A stretch of DNA of 64,000 nt, taken from the NCBI RefSeq assembly GCF_000208745.1, contig NC_030857.1, positions 5,902,746-5,966,745 on the forward strand, in the 5' to 3' direction. Origin of the DNA: Theobroma cacao. Its lineage: Eukaryota; Streptophyta; Magnoliopsida; Malvales; Malvaceae. Shown here piece by piece: positions 47,363 to 60,905 of this stretch. Numbering within the stretch: position 1 is the stretch's first letter; each line of letters begins with the position of its first letter. A program made the position numbers and the translations under genes. The notes below the pieces were generated by a model. The model saw nothing but the letters and a program-made list of their open reading frames with translations, was not told where the DNA came from and made no database searches.

Positions 47363-49406
47363 TCAAGCTTTCCTGTTCTTCCTTCGGGTCATGATCATGA
47401 CCTTTTCACCCTTTGAAGTAGCAGATGTGTGGGTTCGTCTGCCAACAATGGTTGGCCTCGACCGGGTGAAACCATCCCGTGGAGGAGAAAAAACAACGGG
47501 CAGGTAATCATTTGTATGACACGGAAAGCTTGACCTCTCAAATTGTTCCTTCAAAGCGCCTTTTCCCTGTAGAATTTCACCCAAAACAAAAAGCAAAAGG
47601 GCATCAATCAATTACTAGAAGAGCTTGCAGGACTCAAGACTGAATAAGAAATTCTGACATTAACCAACGCCGTTTAAGAGAATAGAAGGGGAAAACAAAA
47701 AGAGGCAGACCCTTTTGCTTAAAAATGGGCATATGTTACCTGCAGCTTCGCGACAGAAATTTCACAGATTTTGCTCCTAGTATCTCCATACCTCCATTCT
47801 CGGTGGTTAAAGGCACTAGAAAACCTTGATGCAGCATCAGGACTAGTAAAATTCACAAATGCAAATCCCAGATTCAAATGGAACCTGAACAATTATGTCA
47901 GCATTACTCGTTTGCGTCAATTCACTACAATAATCTTTAGACTCAACAAATTTAAAGAACAGAAAAAGAGATGAGACGAGGCAATGATTAAAATTAAAAT
48001 ATTACCCAAAGTCCATGGGCAGATAGAGAAAATCATATGCTGATTTGCAGAAATTAGACACTGGCTGAGCTTTGCTATTTTCAATCTGACAGAAACGATC
48101 TAGCATGCGCTGCAAGTCACTCCTTCTGTTCATTTATCAACAAGAGAATGTATCAATAACAACCAAAGAACCCTGAGCATGTAGAAGTCAAAAAGAGACA
48201 TGTATCAATTTAGTTACATCGATGGACTTTACTACCATGTGATGCATATATGCATGTTAATCGATGTAGGATAAATATGCCATGCATGTTGGAAAAGCAT
48301 ACATGAATGAACATTTAAGAGATCTCCAGACATACATAACTTCCGTACAGCTACAGACTACAGAAGTGACAAAGAAAACCTGAAGAACGAATGGCAAAAC
48401 TGACTCCTCTTCTTCCAGCTTTTACAGACCGTTCCCATATCAAAGGTCGCAAAAGAAACTTAAAACAGACAGGGAGGGAGAGAGAAAAGGAAGTACTGTT
48501 ACTTGACTACCAACGGCAGGAAAAAACCATAACACAGAGAAACTCAAAGATGGGGAAAGAGATGGGTCATTGAGAGATCCATGGCTAAAATAAACAGTAA
48601 AACATACCCATTTTGGCCAATATAACAGCCCAGAAACCTAAATGATTACGGGCTCATGGCAGCTGAACCATGTATGGTAAGATTTAAAAGGAAAATAGAA
48701 AACCAGCATGAGCATGAACAAAAAGACAAAGCGAAAGAAAATGCACGAGATAGAGAAACTACTTGAAGTGATTAGGAACGTTTTTGATCATGATAGAAGT
48801 CTTTCCATCAAATTTCATCTGTTCCTCAGCGGGTACAAGAGGACATAAAGGAGAACCACCACCTTGAACATTAGAACTGGCTCCGATCTTCTCATCATCT
48901 GCTTTTCTAGGGACCCAAACCGGGCTATGCATGGGATACTCACTCCGAGGCTTCAAGCTAGGAGGAACAGACCCACATTTACCTTTCTTCTTATTTCCAA
49001 CGATCCTCTCAGACCCATAGTTCATACCATCATATGGAATAGAATTTGGGCTATTGAAAACTTTAATCCGGGGATATGGCTGCTTCTCTGAGTTATATAG
49101 GTTCAAACACTCTTCCTTATTTTCCCAGCACCAGGAAGAATAATATCCAAAGCTTGGACGGGAACAGAAGTCAGGCAACACAACGGGTAAAAATACCGAT
49201 TGCAATACTGGTACCTGAGGCTGAGGGAGATGTAAGGGAGCTTCATTTTGGTTCCTTTCAAAGTGAAACTGATGAGGCAGGTAAATTTTATCTTGCGGAT
49301 AATGGGGCTTCGCAATCGGTTGCATGGATTGAGGCTCGTAGCTTAAAGCTGATGGGTTTAGTGGTTTAGAATTTGAGGTTTTCACTGGAGAAGAGGAAGC
49401 AGACAT
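47363..49406 (-). CDS. MEI2/TEL-type C-terminal RRM protein, four exons
   Basis: RNA-binding protein with a single MEI2-type RRM. Exons on minus: 49,406-48,763, 48,125-48,006, 47,884-47,740 and 47,566-47,363. All are GT-AG and the frame stays open for 370 residues. The N-terminal half (exon 1) is Pro/Ser-rich and low in known domains. The RRM starts at about 200 with RNP2-like [11 protein letters not shown], continues [13 protein letters not shown], and has RNP1-like [14 protein letters not shown]. It ends [20 protein letters not shown], then a basic tail (RRKNRKA). It resembles plant 'MEI2 C-terminal RRM only-like' and terminal-ear1-like proteins rather than full three-RRM AML proteins, because no N-terminal RRMs are seen. 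An alternative start at 49,481 would add 25 mostly hydrophobic residues; the downstream Met (MSASSSPVK) is preferred. Confidence 0.87.
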
Positions 49407-52400
49407 TTTGGGAGCCCTGGAGCAGAAGAGGAGGAGAAAAAAACACCCCAGGATCCAACTCCCTTTCAAGTTGAGGAACAAATAACACTTTTAGGTAAAT
49501 AGATAAGTTTGAAATATACAGAAAAAGTCCACAAGGACGGTGTAGGAAAGTTTGGAAGGAAGAAAGCATTACTTGTACATGAGACTGACGAGACATTTAT
49601 TCAGGCTTTCGCATAGCAAGGCAGGAAGGGAAGTTTCACCATTTTGGCTAAGGGAATCCCTGTAATGATGAAGACTGGAATGGGAGACTACTCGGTTATG
49701 TCCATCCATTTAATGCTTGGCCCGGCTGTCCCCATTACATGACAAATACATTGTGAGCTTTGGCGGCGTGATAGAGAGAGAAACATACAGATGAGAGTCA
49801 GAGGGCAAGCTTGATTGATTCTCTATGCAATCTGTTCTCTGGGGTATATTACCATTTTTTAATTCCAGATACGTACTTAACTTTATGCACCGTTCCTCAA
49901 TTGAATTGCTGTTCATAGTATTTAAAACTGTAAAACAATGACAAAAAAGAAATACTACCAAGTAAAATAAACAGATGAGGTTGAGCAAATTTTTTCTAAA
50001 TCTTGTGCTACTAAGTTTCTTAGTTCTTGATTCGGTGCACTCATGAAGTTATACACGGGGAAAAGGTTGTAATCTATGGATTGCTTTTTCTCGAAGCTTA
50101 AAAGATTTTCCTGAAAAAGGCAATCATTAAATATTGAACCATTGAAAGTTGACTTCTAGGCCAGGTTTCTGAATGGCAAAAGACCATACCCGTTTGAGAT
50201 ATTAAAGTTTATACTAAATCCATGAACAAAAACTTTTAGGAGCTTTTTTTTGGGTCAAGATCATTTGCCTTGTACAGTATTTACACTATTTGGTAGTAGT
50301 ATTTCCCTTACTGTCTTTTTCTTTTGTGAATGTTGTTTTTAAATTTTAACTATTTTTATAACTAGAAGATGGAGAGACTGCATGGTTTGTCATTTCATGT
50401 CATTCTTAATATAGCTGCCAAATTTTTTAGTTTTATTTCTTTTTCAACAATTCGTATCCTTTTATACATGTCAAATTGTGAATTAATAACATATGTTAGC
50501 TCAAACTTAAAAAATTATTATTAATAAAGTACATTTCAAGAGAGTTTTGATTACCAAAAGTTGAGTTATTTTGTTTGACAAAGTACAATAAATTTGAAAA
50601 GATAGTGCTAAAATATTTAGAGGTGACAACTAGTGTTACCATGTAATCGGTGACTTTATTATTAAATTTTTTTATATAATTAAAAATTTTTATAAATTAT
50701 TTAAATATATTTTATTATATTTGATGAAATTTTTATATTTTTATTTTAAATTAAATAATTTTTTTATAATTAATAATTAAGTAATATGATGATAATATTA
50801 TATTATATTAACATATTACGTTATTATTTATTATAAAATATTAATATATTATATAATATAAAAAATTAATATTTTAATTAATTAATAATTAATTATTAAA
50901 TTATACTTAATTAAAAATAAAAATATAATAAAAATATATTTTTTTATTTTCCTTAATAGGTTGATCATTAGCATTGCAGTACATCCACAGAGGGTAGGGT
51001 TTCTTTTCCCAAGGGTAGGGTGCGCACAAGATTTATACATAGCCAAAGGTTAACTCCACCCCTCTACGTCATCCATTTGCAACATTCGACCACTTTATTG
51101 CCTTCGGCAAAATTTTTTAATATTTAAAAATTTTGCTATATATTATATTAATTTTTTATTAAAACAAATCTTTTTTTTTTAAATTCACTAAAATATTATG
51201 TTGGATCCTTAGCTAAAAAATTGTACTGTTTGAAAAACAAGTAAGTGAAAATAAATTAAAAAGTTAAAAGCACAAGTGATACAAGTGAAATTCACCCTTA
51301 AGTTTATTATAATAGAAATTTATATTCTAAAAAATTTACCAATAATATCAAGTGTTTTTTAAGCAGAATTAAAAATTTAATATCAAGAGTATCTGAGAAG
51401 GATCCTCTATGACCTAATAAGTGATGAAGCTAGATCACTCCAACCAACCATTAGCCATGCTCTGGTCATAAAGTCTCAAATTGACTTGAAATTTGGTCTT
51501 TGGAACTCAATGGCACATGACTATCAACTTATTAAAACAAATCCTATTCAAATAAGATTTGTCAAATTTATGATCTCTTGAAAGCATTTAGAAATTAAAA
51601 AGAAAATTAATTATTCCAAATAAAAACCAAAATTTGAACCATCCTAATCAGATCAAGACTGCTTAATGGCATTAATTACGCACTAATCATTCAATCTTAA
51701 AATCATATTTCCCTAATAACTTAAGGACTAAAGAGTATTCGAGTGAGTTTGTCAAAAATCAAAATCCTATTAAAAGCATAGAAAGAGATGAAGTTCTTTA
51801 ACTCGAAATTCAATTAATTCCCCATTTAAACATTCTAAATAAACCAAAAAATATGTAACATTGGCCTAATTTTTCAGTCATTCATTGAATGTATGCCAAT
51901 TCTTTGCAATTTTTCACTGCAACTATTAAATGGCATTTATTGTAGAAAGACAAGAAAAATGATTAACAAGTTGTTGGTAATGTTGTAATTAGGGTAAGTT
52001 ATTCAAATACTTTTAAATTTTGATAAAATTACATTATAGTGGAGTGTGAAATTTTGATCAAAATTTAAAATTATAATATTTTGTCCTAAAAGTTATGATG
52101 AGTTCAAAATTACTTTGAAACATGGACTTTGCTTATAAACAAAAGAAAGTCATTATCCAATTCGTACCATTTCAAGGTGACGTCTGCTTCTTTTTACACG
52201 TGTCTCACCCTAACCCAGCAACAAGCAATCTTGTCTCACCGTCTGGTCAGTGAAGCATATGATAGATAGAAAAGCGGTAGATGAAAAGGCATGAGCAGCA
52301 TTAAATGGAAAGAGAATTTTTCCTTTTTTTGGGGGCAGGGGGGGTGTGGAGTTCTCGGCTTTTAGAGTTTCGAGGTTGGTTTGAGAATCCCCAAAGTGGG

Positions 52401-53902
52401 TGCAACAAGGACGATTTTCTGATTTTCTCTGTCAAACCTTACCATTTGCTTCTACCGTTTGCTCTACTCCACGTCTCGACCTAGTATGTTTGGCTTCAAC
52501 AGTTAAGGTTTTTACCTAGAGCCATCAGCCATGCAAAAAAAAAAGAAAAGAGCACAAGCCTGACGCCCTGGAAAGGCTATTAGCTGCACCCATCTACCTT
52601 TTTCTCTATAGCTTTATCTGGAGCTCTAGAAGCCTTGGTGCGTTTTTGGCCGAAATTATTACACAAGACCAGAAGAAAAGTCATTGGGTTGGCCTACTAA
52701 GGTTTGAAAATTGGTCTGACTCTTTATCTTCTCTTTGAGTTGAAGCATTGCGCATGGCCTGTCATTTCATGCCATTCTTTAGCTTAGAATGGGAACCCAT
52801 GTGCTGCTGCGGCTGCTGAGAAGAGGCTCCTGTATGTTAGGGCCAGAGAAGGAAAAATATTCTACCGTACCTCTTTGTTATCTCCGTCTAAGCAACCTCT
52901 GCTCTTTCTCTTGCACAGGGTTTTGTTTTTAGCTCAGAGAAAATCATTCTCTTTAAACCTAAAACTTTGATTCTAACGAAGAAATGTGAGATGGTTAAAA
53001 ACTAATGCATATCAAAACAAAATCATTGTCCTGCTTGATCAATTTGTTAAATATTTAATTAAATTCATATGAATTTTGAGTGGAATAGTGGAGAATCGGT
53101 GGGTCTAGAGACCTTGGACTGCTGGTCGGGGAAAAATATATGAAAAAATGATGTGGTTGGTGTTTTGGTGCTTCGCCGCTAAGGAGAGACGAAATCGAGT
53201 AAAGGCATAAAGAAGTTAATTTTTATCGGTAAGTGCGACCGTAAACCTAGGAAGTTGGGAAAAATTGGATGGGATAAAGTTTATTATTATTTATTTTTCA
53301 TGAGTTAATCCTAATAAGAAGGTGAGTCTTCCTTCTTTATTAAGATTTGATTCTTTTGGATAATATTTCGAGAATAAAATTCTAAATATATAGGACGAAC
53401 AATGCAACATTTGAACAAATCTTAATTTAGGATTGTATTAAAAAATGGGGATTTTTATTATCTTTTACTAGTAGTTATTATCCTCCCGCGATATATAAAG
53501 ATTTTTTGCCTGCTCATTGCAGCTATTGACTTTTCACTGGACCTACATGTCCTAGATCAGAGCCGAGTTAATCATAGACAAAGAAAACTAAAGATTATAA
53601 ATTTTTAAAAATATTATTAAAATAAAAACTATAAAATTTTAAAAATTTTGAGTAACCATAACCCCTGTAACTACACAAGACTCCACTCTTTCCCGAACTG
53701 TGAATCATTTGAAAGCGTTAAGGAAATGAGAAAATTGTATTCGTGTATACCAGTAGATCTATAGAACAGTTGTTTAATTATTTTAACACTTATGGATAAT
53801 ATACTTAAATCAGTGCGCAATACTGCATTTGAGTTATGTAAGAATTACTTAATGTCTTGCTTCATTTAACCCCAGAAAGAAAAAGGTTTCAAACATGTGA
53901 GT

Positions 53903-53948
53903 CATGGGCGGACCCATGTTCATGAGAGTGGTGTCATGCGTGACACCA
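53903..53948. repeat. Two adjacent short hairpins
   Basis: CATGGGCGGACCCATG (6-bp arms) at 53,903-53,918 is followed by TGGTGTCATGCGTGACACCA (8-bp arms, 4-base loop) at 53,929-53,948. AT-rich DNA begins right after. The GGGCGGACCCA core recurs near ends of plant DNA transposons, so this may be a transposon terminus. The other end was not found. Confidence 0.45.
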
Positions 53949-54261
53949 CTTAATTAAAAATATTTATTTATTATATATATTTTTTAGTTTTATATATTTA
54001 ATAATATTACGAACTCATTATTTTTTTATAATTTTATAAAGACTGTAGTCAAAAGATAAATTTTTATTAAAAAAATTATATATTAATAATATTTTAATAT
54101 TTTTTAAAAACTAATATTTAAATATTATCAAAACGTAAATTTATTAAAAAATAATTTATATACTAATATTTAAATATTACATGAAAAGATAAAAAAATTT
54201 ATAATTTAAAATTTTATTAAAAAAGTTAAAATCTAAACTACTTTCTCTTTTTAAAAATTCA

Positions 54262-54420
54262 AGTCTTACTTTTAAAATTTAGAGTGACTTTACTATATTT
54301 TTCACTATTTCAAAACAACTCAACTAGGTTTCAATTGTAAGTCTTACTTTTGAGATTTGCAATGATTTTGCTATTTCTTTTACTCTCTCAAAGCAATTCA
54401 ACTAAACTTCAATAGTAAGT
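54262..54420. repeat. Imperfect tandem duplication of about 80 bp
   Basis: AAGTCTTACTTTTAAAATTT and AAGTCTTACTTTTGAGATTT open two consecutive units, each continuing to a shared CAA(A/G)CAA-TTCAACTA-like stretch. Non-coding. Confidence 0.55.
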
Positions 54421-55129
54421 AATTTTTTATAAAAAGAGTTCTTATGATAAGGAAAAAAGGCGTTGTAAACAAATAAAATAATGCACTAAAGATAGCAAAG
54501 AGTAAGATTAAAGTAGTTTTTGAAGTACTGAGTGTCGTAGCAGGTAAAAGACAATAAGAAGAGAATTAAAAAAAATCTCTGGAGGATCATATATTAGCAT
54601 GATGAAGAGCCCTCTAATGAATTGTAAATGCTCAATATATAATGTCAAAAATAATGATTACAAGAAAAGGCTTTAATACGTATAATTAATGGCTTTATTA
54701 ATAAGAGTTTTAATATTAAGTCTCCGTTATTGAGAATTAATGTCAAGCATCGGTTAGAAATCTATTATGTGATTATTAAAGTAATTAAGTATAATAAGAC
54801 TTGTTATCGAGTAAATGATAATAGAAAAAAGATATACGTTAAAAGGTATAAGAAAATAAGCTGTACATGAATAATATAATAAAAGAAGTTGTACGTGAAT
54901 TGGTACAAAAAAAGAAAGTATATGTGAATAAATATACGAGAATGAAGTAAGAGGGTGAAATACTTGTAATTAAAGAAAATGTTAAAAAGAATATCTTTTA
55001 ACTACTTTCGTATTCGAGTCACAAAGTCAAACTCTCTGAAACATTCAAAGATAAAAGTAACCCATGAAACTTGTCACTTATTATGAGTTGCTTTTACTAT
55101 CTTCTATGTGAAGTAATTATTCTGTGTGA

Positions 55130-55240
55130 AGTGAAGTAACACTTCACTTATTATAATTATTTTGTATGAAGTAACACTTCACTTATTTTAATTGTTTTAC
55201 ATAAAATAATATTTCACTTGTCATAATTATTTTTATTTTT
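55130..55240. repeat. Short tandem repeat, about 43-bp unit
   Basis: GAAGTAACACTTCACTTATT occurs twice (about 55,132 and 55,174), followed by a weaker third copy (ATAATATTTCACTTGTCATA). Each copy holds a small palindrome, GTGTTACTTC-like against GAAGTAACAC. Confidence 0.6.
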
Positions 55241-56903
55241 CTTTGAATAATATTATATTATAAAATAATTTTTTAAAAAATATGTATTAATCAAAATCTA
55301 GTATCTACATTTTCAGCTAAAGTTAAGTCTTTAAATATTTAATGTCTAAATATTTTTTTATTACTTTCATAGTTTGGATTCATAATTTTAAAAAATATAA
55401 ATTATGTAATCGAATGAGTGACGAGTGGATAAATGATTACTTTGTAACATTTATTAAAAAAGATGTATCTAATAGTGTTTTTACTATACTATCATACAAT
55501 TCTTTTAACATATGAAAAATCTCATGAATAATTATAATTTTTTTAAATATTTTTACTTTAAAATATTAAATAAATGTATTGAATTTATAATTTTTTAATT
55601 TAATATTAAAATTTTTACTTTATAAAAATTAATATATTTATTTTTTAATTATTATTTTAATTATAATATCATTAAAAAAATTTCAAAATCCGCAAATGAG
55701 GAAGATAAATTGAAAAACGTAAAACATAGGTCAAAGAGGATAGCTTGTCGGTCATGCCTTACCATTCGTGAGTCACATGACCTACAGAAATATAAGAACA
55801 GAAGATCCAACACTTGGCTGGCTTTAGCCGTATCAAAAAGAAAAACCCACGGAAAATTTGACAAAACAAGTTGAGAGGCGCCCTACGAAAGTGAAGCGTG
55901 CGGGAAAGCGAAACAGGGCGGGCTAGCAGTGCTAGTGAGATAGGGATTGAGATCTGTAATCATCACCTTCGCAGGGACACGGCTCCAGAGCTGCTGGGAG
56001 TGAGGGAGTCCCTGCCCTTTTGGCCTTTCCTGACCCAATTCTGATTTGCATAGACACGACACAAAATGATGTGACTGACATATTGCAGATATCATATAGG
56101 GTTTAGAGTTGGTAATGAGATCTCCAACTAACATCATCAATTCTCAGACCCCAAGCCTTTGGCAAATCCTGAGACACCATCTAAAGCTTTACTTGATTTG
56201 AAGTTTCTTTCGTTTTGCATATTGAAACAATTTGATGTACGGAAGGATAACAGAGGATCCCAATAATTGAAATAGTTTTTATAGCGGAGGCCAGTGGCCC
56301 GACGTGCTAAAAGTAGTCCACAACTAATGCTCCCATCACCCATCACAAAGTGAGCTCGGTCCAACCCCAACTATTTGAAAGCTTCATCCAAGCCCACTTT
56401 GCAAGTCCAATTCTTTGTCTTTTTTTTTTCTTAATGGAGATCTGTAGACTAGCAAGTGACTATTTGGGGCTAAAGACTTGTCTGTATGTTAAAAATCTAG
56501 GTCAAAATGTTTTATTTATCTTGAACGAAAGGTAAATTAATTGAAACAGCGGGCTAGAAGAAGCCTGCTTTGTGCTGGGTGTTGGACACTTTAAATTGGT
56601 TAGCCTGGCCACAAAAGTAGTCTCAAAATAACTAGGTATGTATATGGATCGGGCTTCCAATTCCTTTGTCCAAAGGATGCCACTCAACTTTCATAAGCTG
56701 GGCTTTGGACCCCTAAATTAAAAAAGAAACCAAGCAAAAAGATAGTAAGCATTGTTTCAAATTTAGCATCTTAGGCCCTTTTGTCCTCAGAAATAGGCTG
56801 TATATCTGAAATTAAACATGGATTCTTGTTCATCTCCAGACCCTTAACTCCCACCCCCCCACACTACCATAAACACAAACCCCCCCCAAAAAAAAAAAAC
56901 CCT

Positions 56904-57412
56904 TTGAATTTTACCAGAAGAAATAAACAAAAAAAAATATTATGTGAATGATATTTATAGCTCAATGGCTGGTGGCATTTGGAATCATAATGAAAACAGT
57001 TGGGACCAAAACTGTCAATTGGACATGTAGGTCCCCAATTTTAAGTGGCAGTTGCAAGCTACTCAGATAGTATGTTTGATTACCATAATTTCTGTCCAAG
57101 AATAATAGAAAAAATTGTTTCTACAGAGAAATATATATATATATATATAATCTAANACTTGAATTTTACCAGAAGAAATAAACAAAAAAAAATATTATGT
57201 GAATGATATTTATAGCTCAATGGCTGGTGGCATTTGGAATCATAATGAAAACAGTTGGGACCAAAACTGTCAATTGGACATGTAGGTCCCCAATTTTAAG
57301 TGGCAGTTGCAAGCTACTCAGATAGTATGTTTGATTACCATAATTTCTGTCCAAGAATAATAGAAAAAATTGTTTCTACAGAGAAATATATATATATATA
57401 TATATATTCTAA
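56904..57412. repeat. Near-identical duplication joined by one N (likely assembly artefact)
   Basis: 56,904-57,155 and 57,159-57,412 are practically identical over about 250 bp and both end in an (AT)n tract; a single N sits at 57,156. The same pattern is seen at 14,615. The simplest reading is one locus represented twice by failed gap closure at a microsatellite. Confidence 0.85.
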
Positions 57413-60280
57413 ATCAGCTATAGTGACGGTGTTCACATCTTGTTGTCCATGCATCATCAACTTGCTTGCTGTTCCCATTTCTTTCCTGAATTATAAGCCA
57501 CATAAACCTCCATCTCCCGATCCCTTTCACTCCTGTTGTGCTATTGTTTGTTACTATTTGTCCCACAATGGATGCCACTCAACTTTCACCTGCTTGGATT
57601 TTGACAACAACAGAGGGATCCTGTTCCATCGCCATGTATGGTGCTGTTCAATGATGTTACAATCTTTGTAAAATCAAGGCAATGATTCAAAATTATGAAT
57701 TCTCATCCAACAAAGGAGTTGAGCCCAAAATAAGCAAGTGATTACCAAGATAGATGTCAAAGCTAACAAACAGATTTTCCTAAGGAGTAAGGGGACATGA
57801 GAGAACTGCTTTTTCCTTCATATCTTGCTATCAGAATAAACAAAGAAAAAATAAAAGCAGATAAAACAAAAGGAGGCAAGTAGGGAAGGAAGTTTAATTT
57901 GTGGAACTGAAAAAATAGTATTCTACACTACACCTTTTTGGAAGTTGAGACAGTATTATTGAGATACCTAGCTCTGTCTAATCTTTCCTTGGTTTTAGAT
58001 TAGTTAAGGGATAAATGGGTTTTCTTTTCTTAAGTATTTGTCAATGGGTACGATATTAATTAAAAACAACCAAAAATAAAAAGGAGGAAATGGTTGAGGA
58101 AATTTGAGTAGGTGTCCCCTTATGTTGGGGATGACATAGACCTGTTGCAAACCAATATTGGCCTTACTTTTTATTTTCAAAATTAGACAGCTAAGCCAAG
58201 GAAGGGGCACCACCCTTGCCTTTGATTTTTCAAGTGGAAAGTTTGTTAGTTTCCTATCAGAATTCGCCATGTCATGTGAAGGAGCTCGAGGTTACTACTC
58301 ACTAGGTTGTCCATATTTGTGCATTATGTCGCCACAGCCAATTTGAAAACAATAGGTAGGCTCTAGGGTTTTTAGTTATTATTATTATTTTCAATTCAAT
58401 TAAATCTTCATTTTAATTAAAATATATGAATTAGTGTTTTCTTTTTCCTAAAAAATTTAAAGAAATTTCTTTCATTTGATCGAGTCTCAACAGCATGGAC
58501 ACAGTAGTTGCTAAGAAGAAAACGTGAATCATATGTTAACTATTTTTATAAAGCAATAGTCTTCCTTTTGTTTTTTTCGTCTTTTCTTGTGCCACTCACG
58601 TTTTCTGGCATTATGATATAATAGTAATCAATTCCCACATACGTGCTTTCCATTAACTGAAGATTCAGCTGCCTAATCTCAAGAAATTCTCTCTGATTCT
58701 CTATCTCTCATTTACATATAAAAAAAGCATGATGGTAATCATCCAATAGCTTTGTCTTTGTAATTATTATATATATAAACCCACGAGATCTTAGAGATAA
58801 GCCCCACATTCTGTTAAAATGCTAATTACACCTTAGCCTGCCAAACAGCAAAAGCCAATTCTGTGTGATTAGACTGAGCTATTGAAACAGACAGTGTAGG
58901 GTTACATATATACCAGCGGACATAGTCAGTTCCTTGATTAGACTTTGCTTGTTTCATGTATTCAAGGATGAATAAAGAAACTTGAACTAAGTAATCGTTA
59001 TCTTAATTTAATCCAAAAAACTTAGTCATACCTTGTAGTTTATGCCGGCAATATTAGATATCCAAGGCAGTAAGCAGAACCCAAAAAAAGGAAAAGCTTG
59101 ACTTTGTAGTTTGTAGGGTTTTACAATTTCCCATGAAAATGGGTGGCTAAAAGGAGAAACCTTAGAGGCCATTCGGAAATTCAATGCAGCCTACCAAGCC
59201 ACCTTGCCTCATTATAGAAGTATGGCAGTGAAAAAAAAATTACCTGTCTTTTGGACATCATAGGGACACTATAATTAGGGATACAAACTACTTTTCTTGC
59301 ATAAGCTTTGATTTGGGTAGATGAACTATAATTGCTGTATAAAAGTATTTAATTATGGACGGAGACCTTGTCCCCCTCTAAACAAGCCTCATGTTTGGTA
59401 TGATTACGCCTTTTTCCCGACATAGGGCCGCACCCCATTTAAGAATTGGAAGCCAAAGAGCCCATAAGTCCTTGTCATTATGCAAGCCTATATCATTTCT
59501 GATATTGTTTGGCAACATGTTTCAGGTTGTGATCGGACACAACATCGCATGTTACCTTGCGGATATCTCAAGTCTCCTTGACAAACCCAGGTTTTATGTA
59601 TCTGTCATCTTTCTATACTCTAAAGCTTATATGGATGATATCAGTATATTCATATCGTTTTTCCTATTCCATTTTATGGCGAAGAGGAAAACAAAAAACT
59701 GTACTAATCCTTATCAATTTATCATTACATTTTGGGGTGAAGGATAAGTTTGAACAAAGTCGAGGAAGGATGATGTTAAACCTATTAAAATTAAATCTGA
59801 CTTTTTCCATTGGTATAGTATAGGGTAATGACCACATTTTCTTTGTTGATAACTTGCATCGCAAGAATTGAGAGCCTAATGGAAAGAGATTATATTTAAT
59901 TCATATAGGGCAATAATGGATTAATGCCTTAAGCTAAGATTTAATGAATGAGAGAAGGAAACGGCATACAGTACACTGATAATTCAACAAAATTGCAGTA
60001 AATAAGGGCGGTGATCGTTCACAGAGTCTGCAATCACATTGAAATTGTCATCAATTATCTTTTATTTATTAGATAGTACTCCTTATATACAGAGAGAGAA
60101 GATTGTACTGTCCTTTAATTGGATTTTTAACCTGCAACGAATGGTATAAATTAACTGTCTCATTTCAATAGCACATGCACTCAATAATAATTCAACAGAA
60201 TTGGTGGTCATTCATTGATCCTTAAATTCAGTTTCTACCTCCATATGTACTCTCCATTCCGTAATTTCTTTGAAATATTT
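57413..60280. other. Gene-free region
   Basis: Mixed unique-looking DNA with short open frames on both strands; none resembles a known family. No RNA gene was seen. Confidence 0.5.
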
Positions 60281-60284
60281 TAGT

Positions 60285-60905
60285 TTATCTAAAGATTGAA
60301 AATAAATTACATAATATACAAATAAATTCTTAAATTATTCAAAAATATTCAAATAAATTTTTATTCTTTTATTGTATTTAATAAAGTCCTCATACTTTTA
60401 TTTTGAGTCAAATAAACTCTTATAACTAATGATTGACTAATTATCATTAGTAAAAATATCACTTGTTATTTTATATCCATATAGTATTGACATAAAATTG
60501 ATATAGAGGGTAAAAAATATCACATGATTATGTTATTATGTTAAATTAGCATGTTATATCATTATCAATTATAATATATCAACATGCCAAATTATAATTA
60601 ATTATGATATTTTAACATACCACATCAATGTCACGCGACATAGAATAACAAATGACATTTTGACTAAATTAATTATTAGTTTTTTTTTGAAAAGCAGGAG
60701 GTGTATCCAAAAGAGAACTTTACAAAAATCTATAAATTATTTGTTATAAGAATTTATTTGACTCAAAATAAAAAGTATAAAGTTTATTTGACTAAAAAAA
60801 AATATAAGAGTTTGATTGTACGCAATAAAAATATAAAGACTTATTTAAATTTTTTAAAATATTTTACAATTTTTTTTGTATATTATGTCAAAATAAATTA
60901 AAGAT
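60285..60905. mobile_element. MITE-like inverted-repeat element, about 620 bp
   Basis: The left arm (about 60,290-60,430) and right arm (about 60,735-60,905) are diverged reverse complements. They share AAATAAATTACATAATATAC at the outside and TTATTTTGAGTCAAATAAA inside. The middle is AT-rich and non-coding. Target duplication is uncertain. Confidence 0.6.

Larger units (their letters stand above)
49600..56880. other. Long gene-free AT-rich region
   Basis: No gene recognised over 7 kb. Very AT-rich blocks lie at about 50,640-50,950, 53,960-54,230 and 55,250-55,680. A pyrimidine/G-run patch is at 52,320-52,345. Small repeats at 53,903, 54,262 and 55,135 are listed separately. A GC-richer patch at 55,870-56,060 has only unrecognised frames. 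Confidence 0.5.

Noticed and set aside
49710..49988. 92-codon minus-strand frame upstream of the MEI2-type gene
   Set aside because: No motif, and no splice route that would join it to exon 1 in frame was evident.
55883..56140. GC-richer 85-codon minus frame
   Set aside because: No recognised domain and no neighbouring exon. Composition alone is not sufficient.
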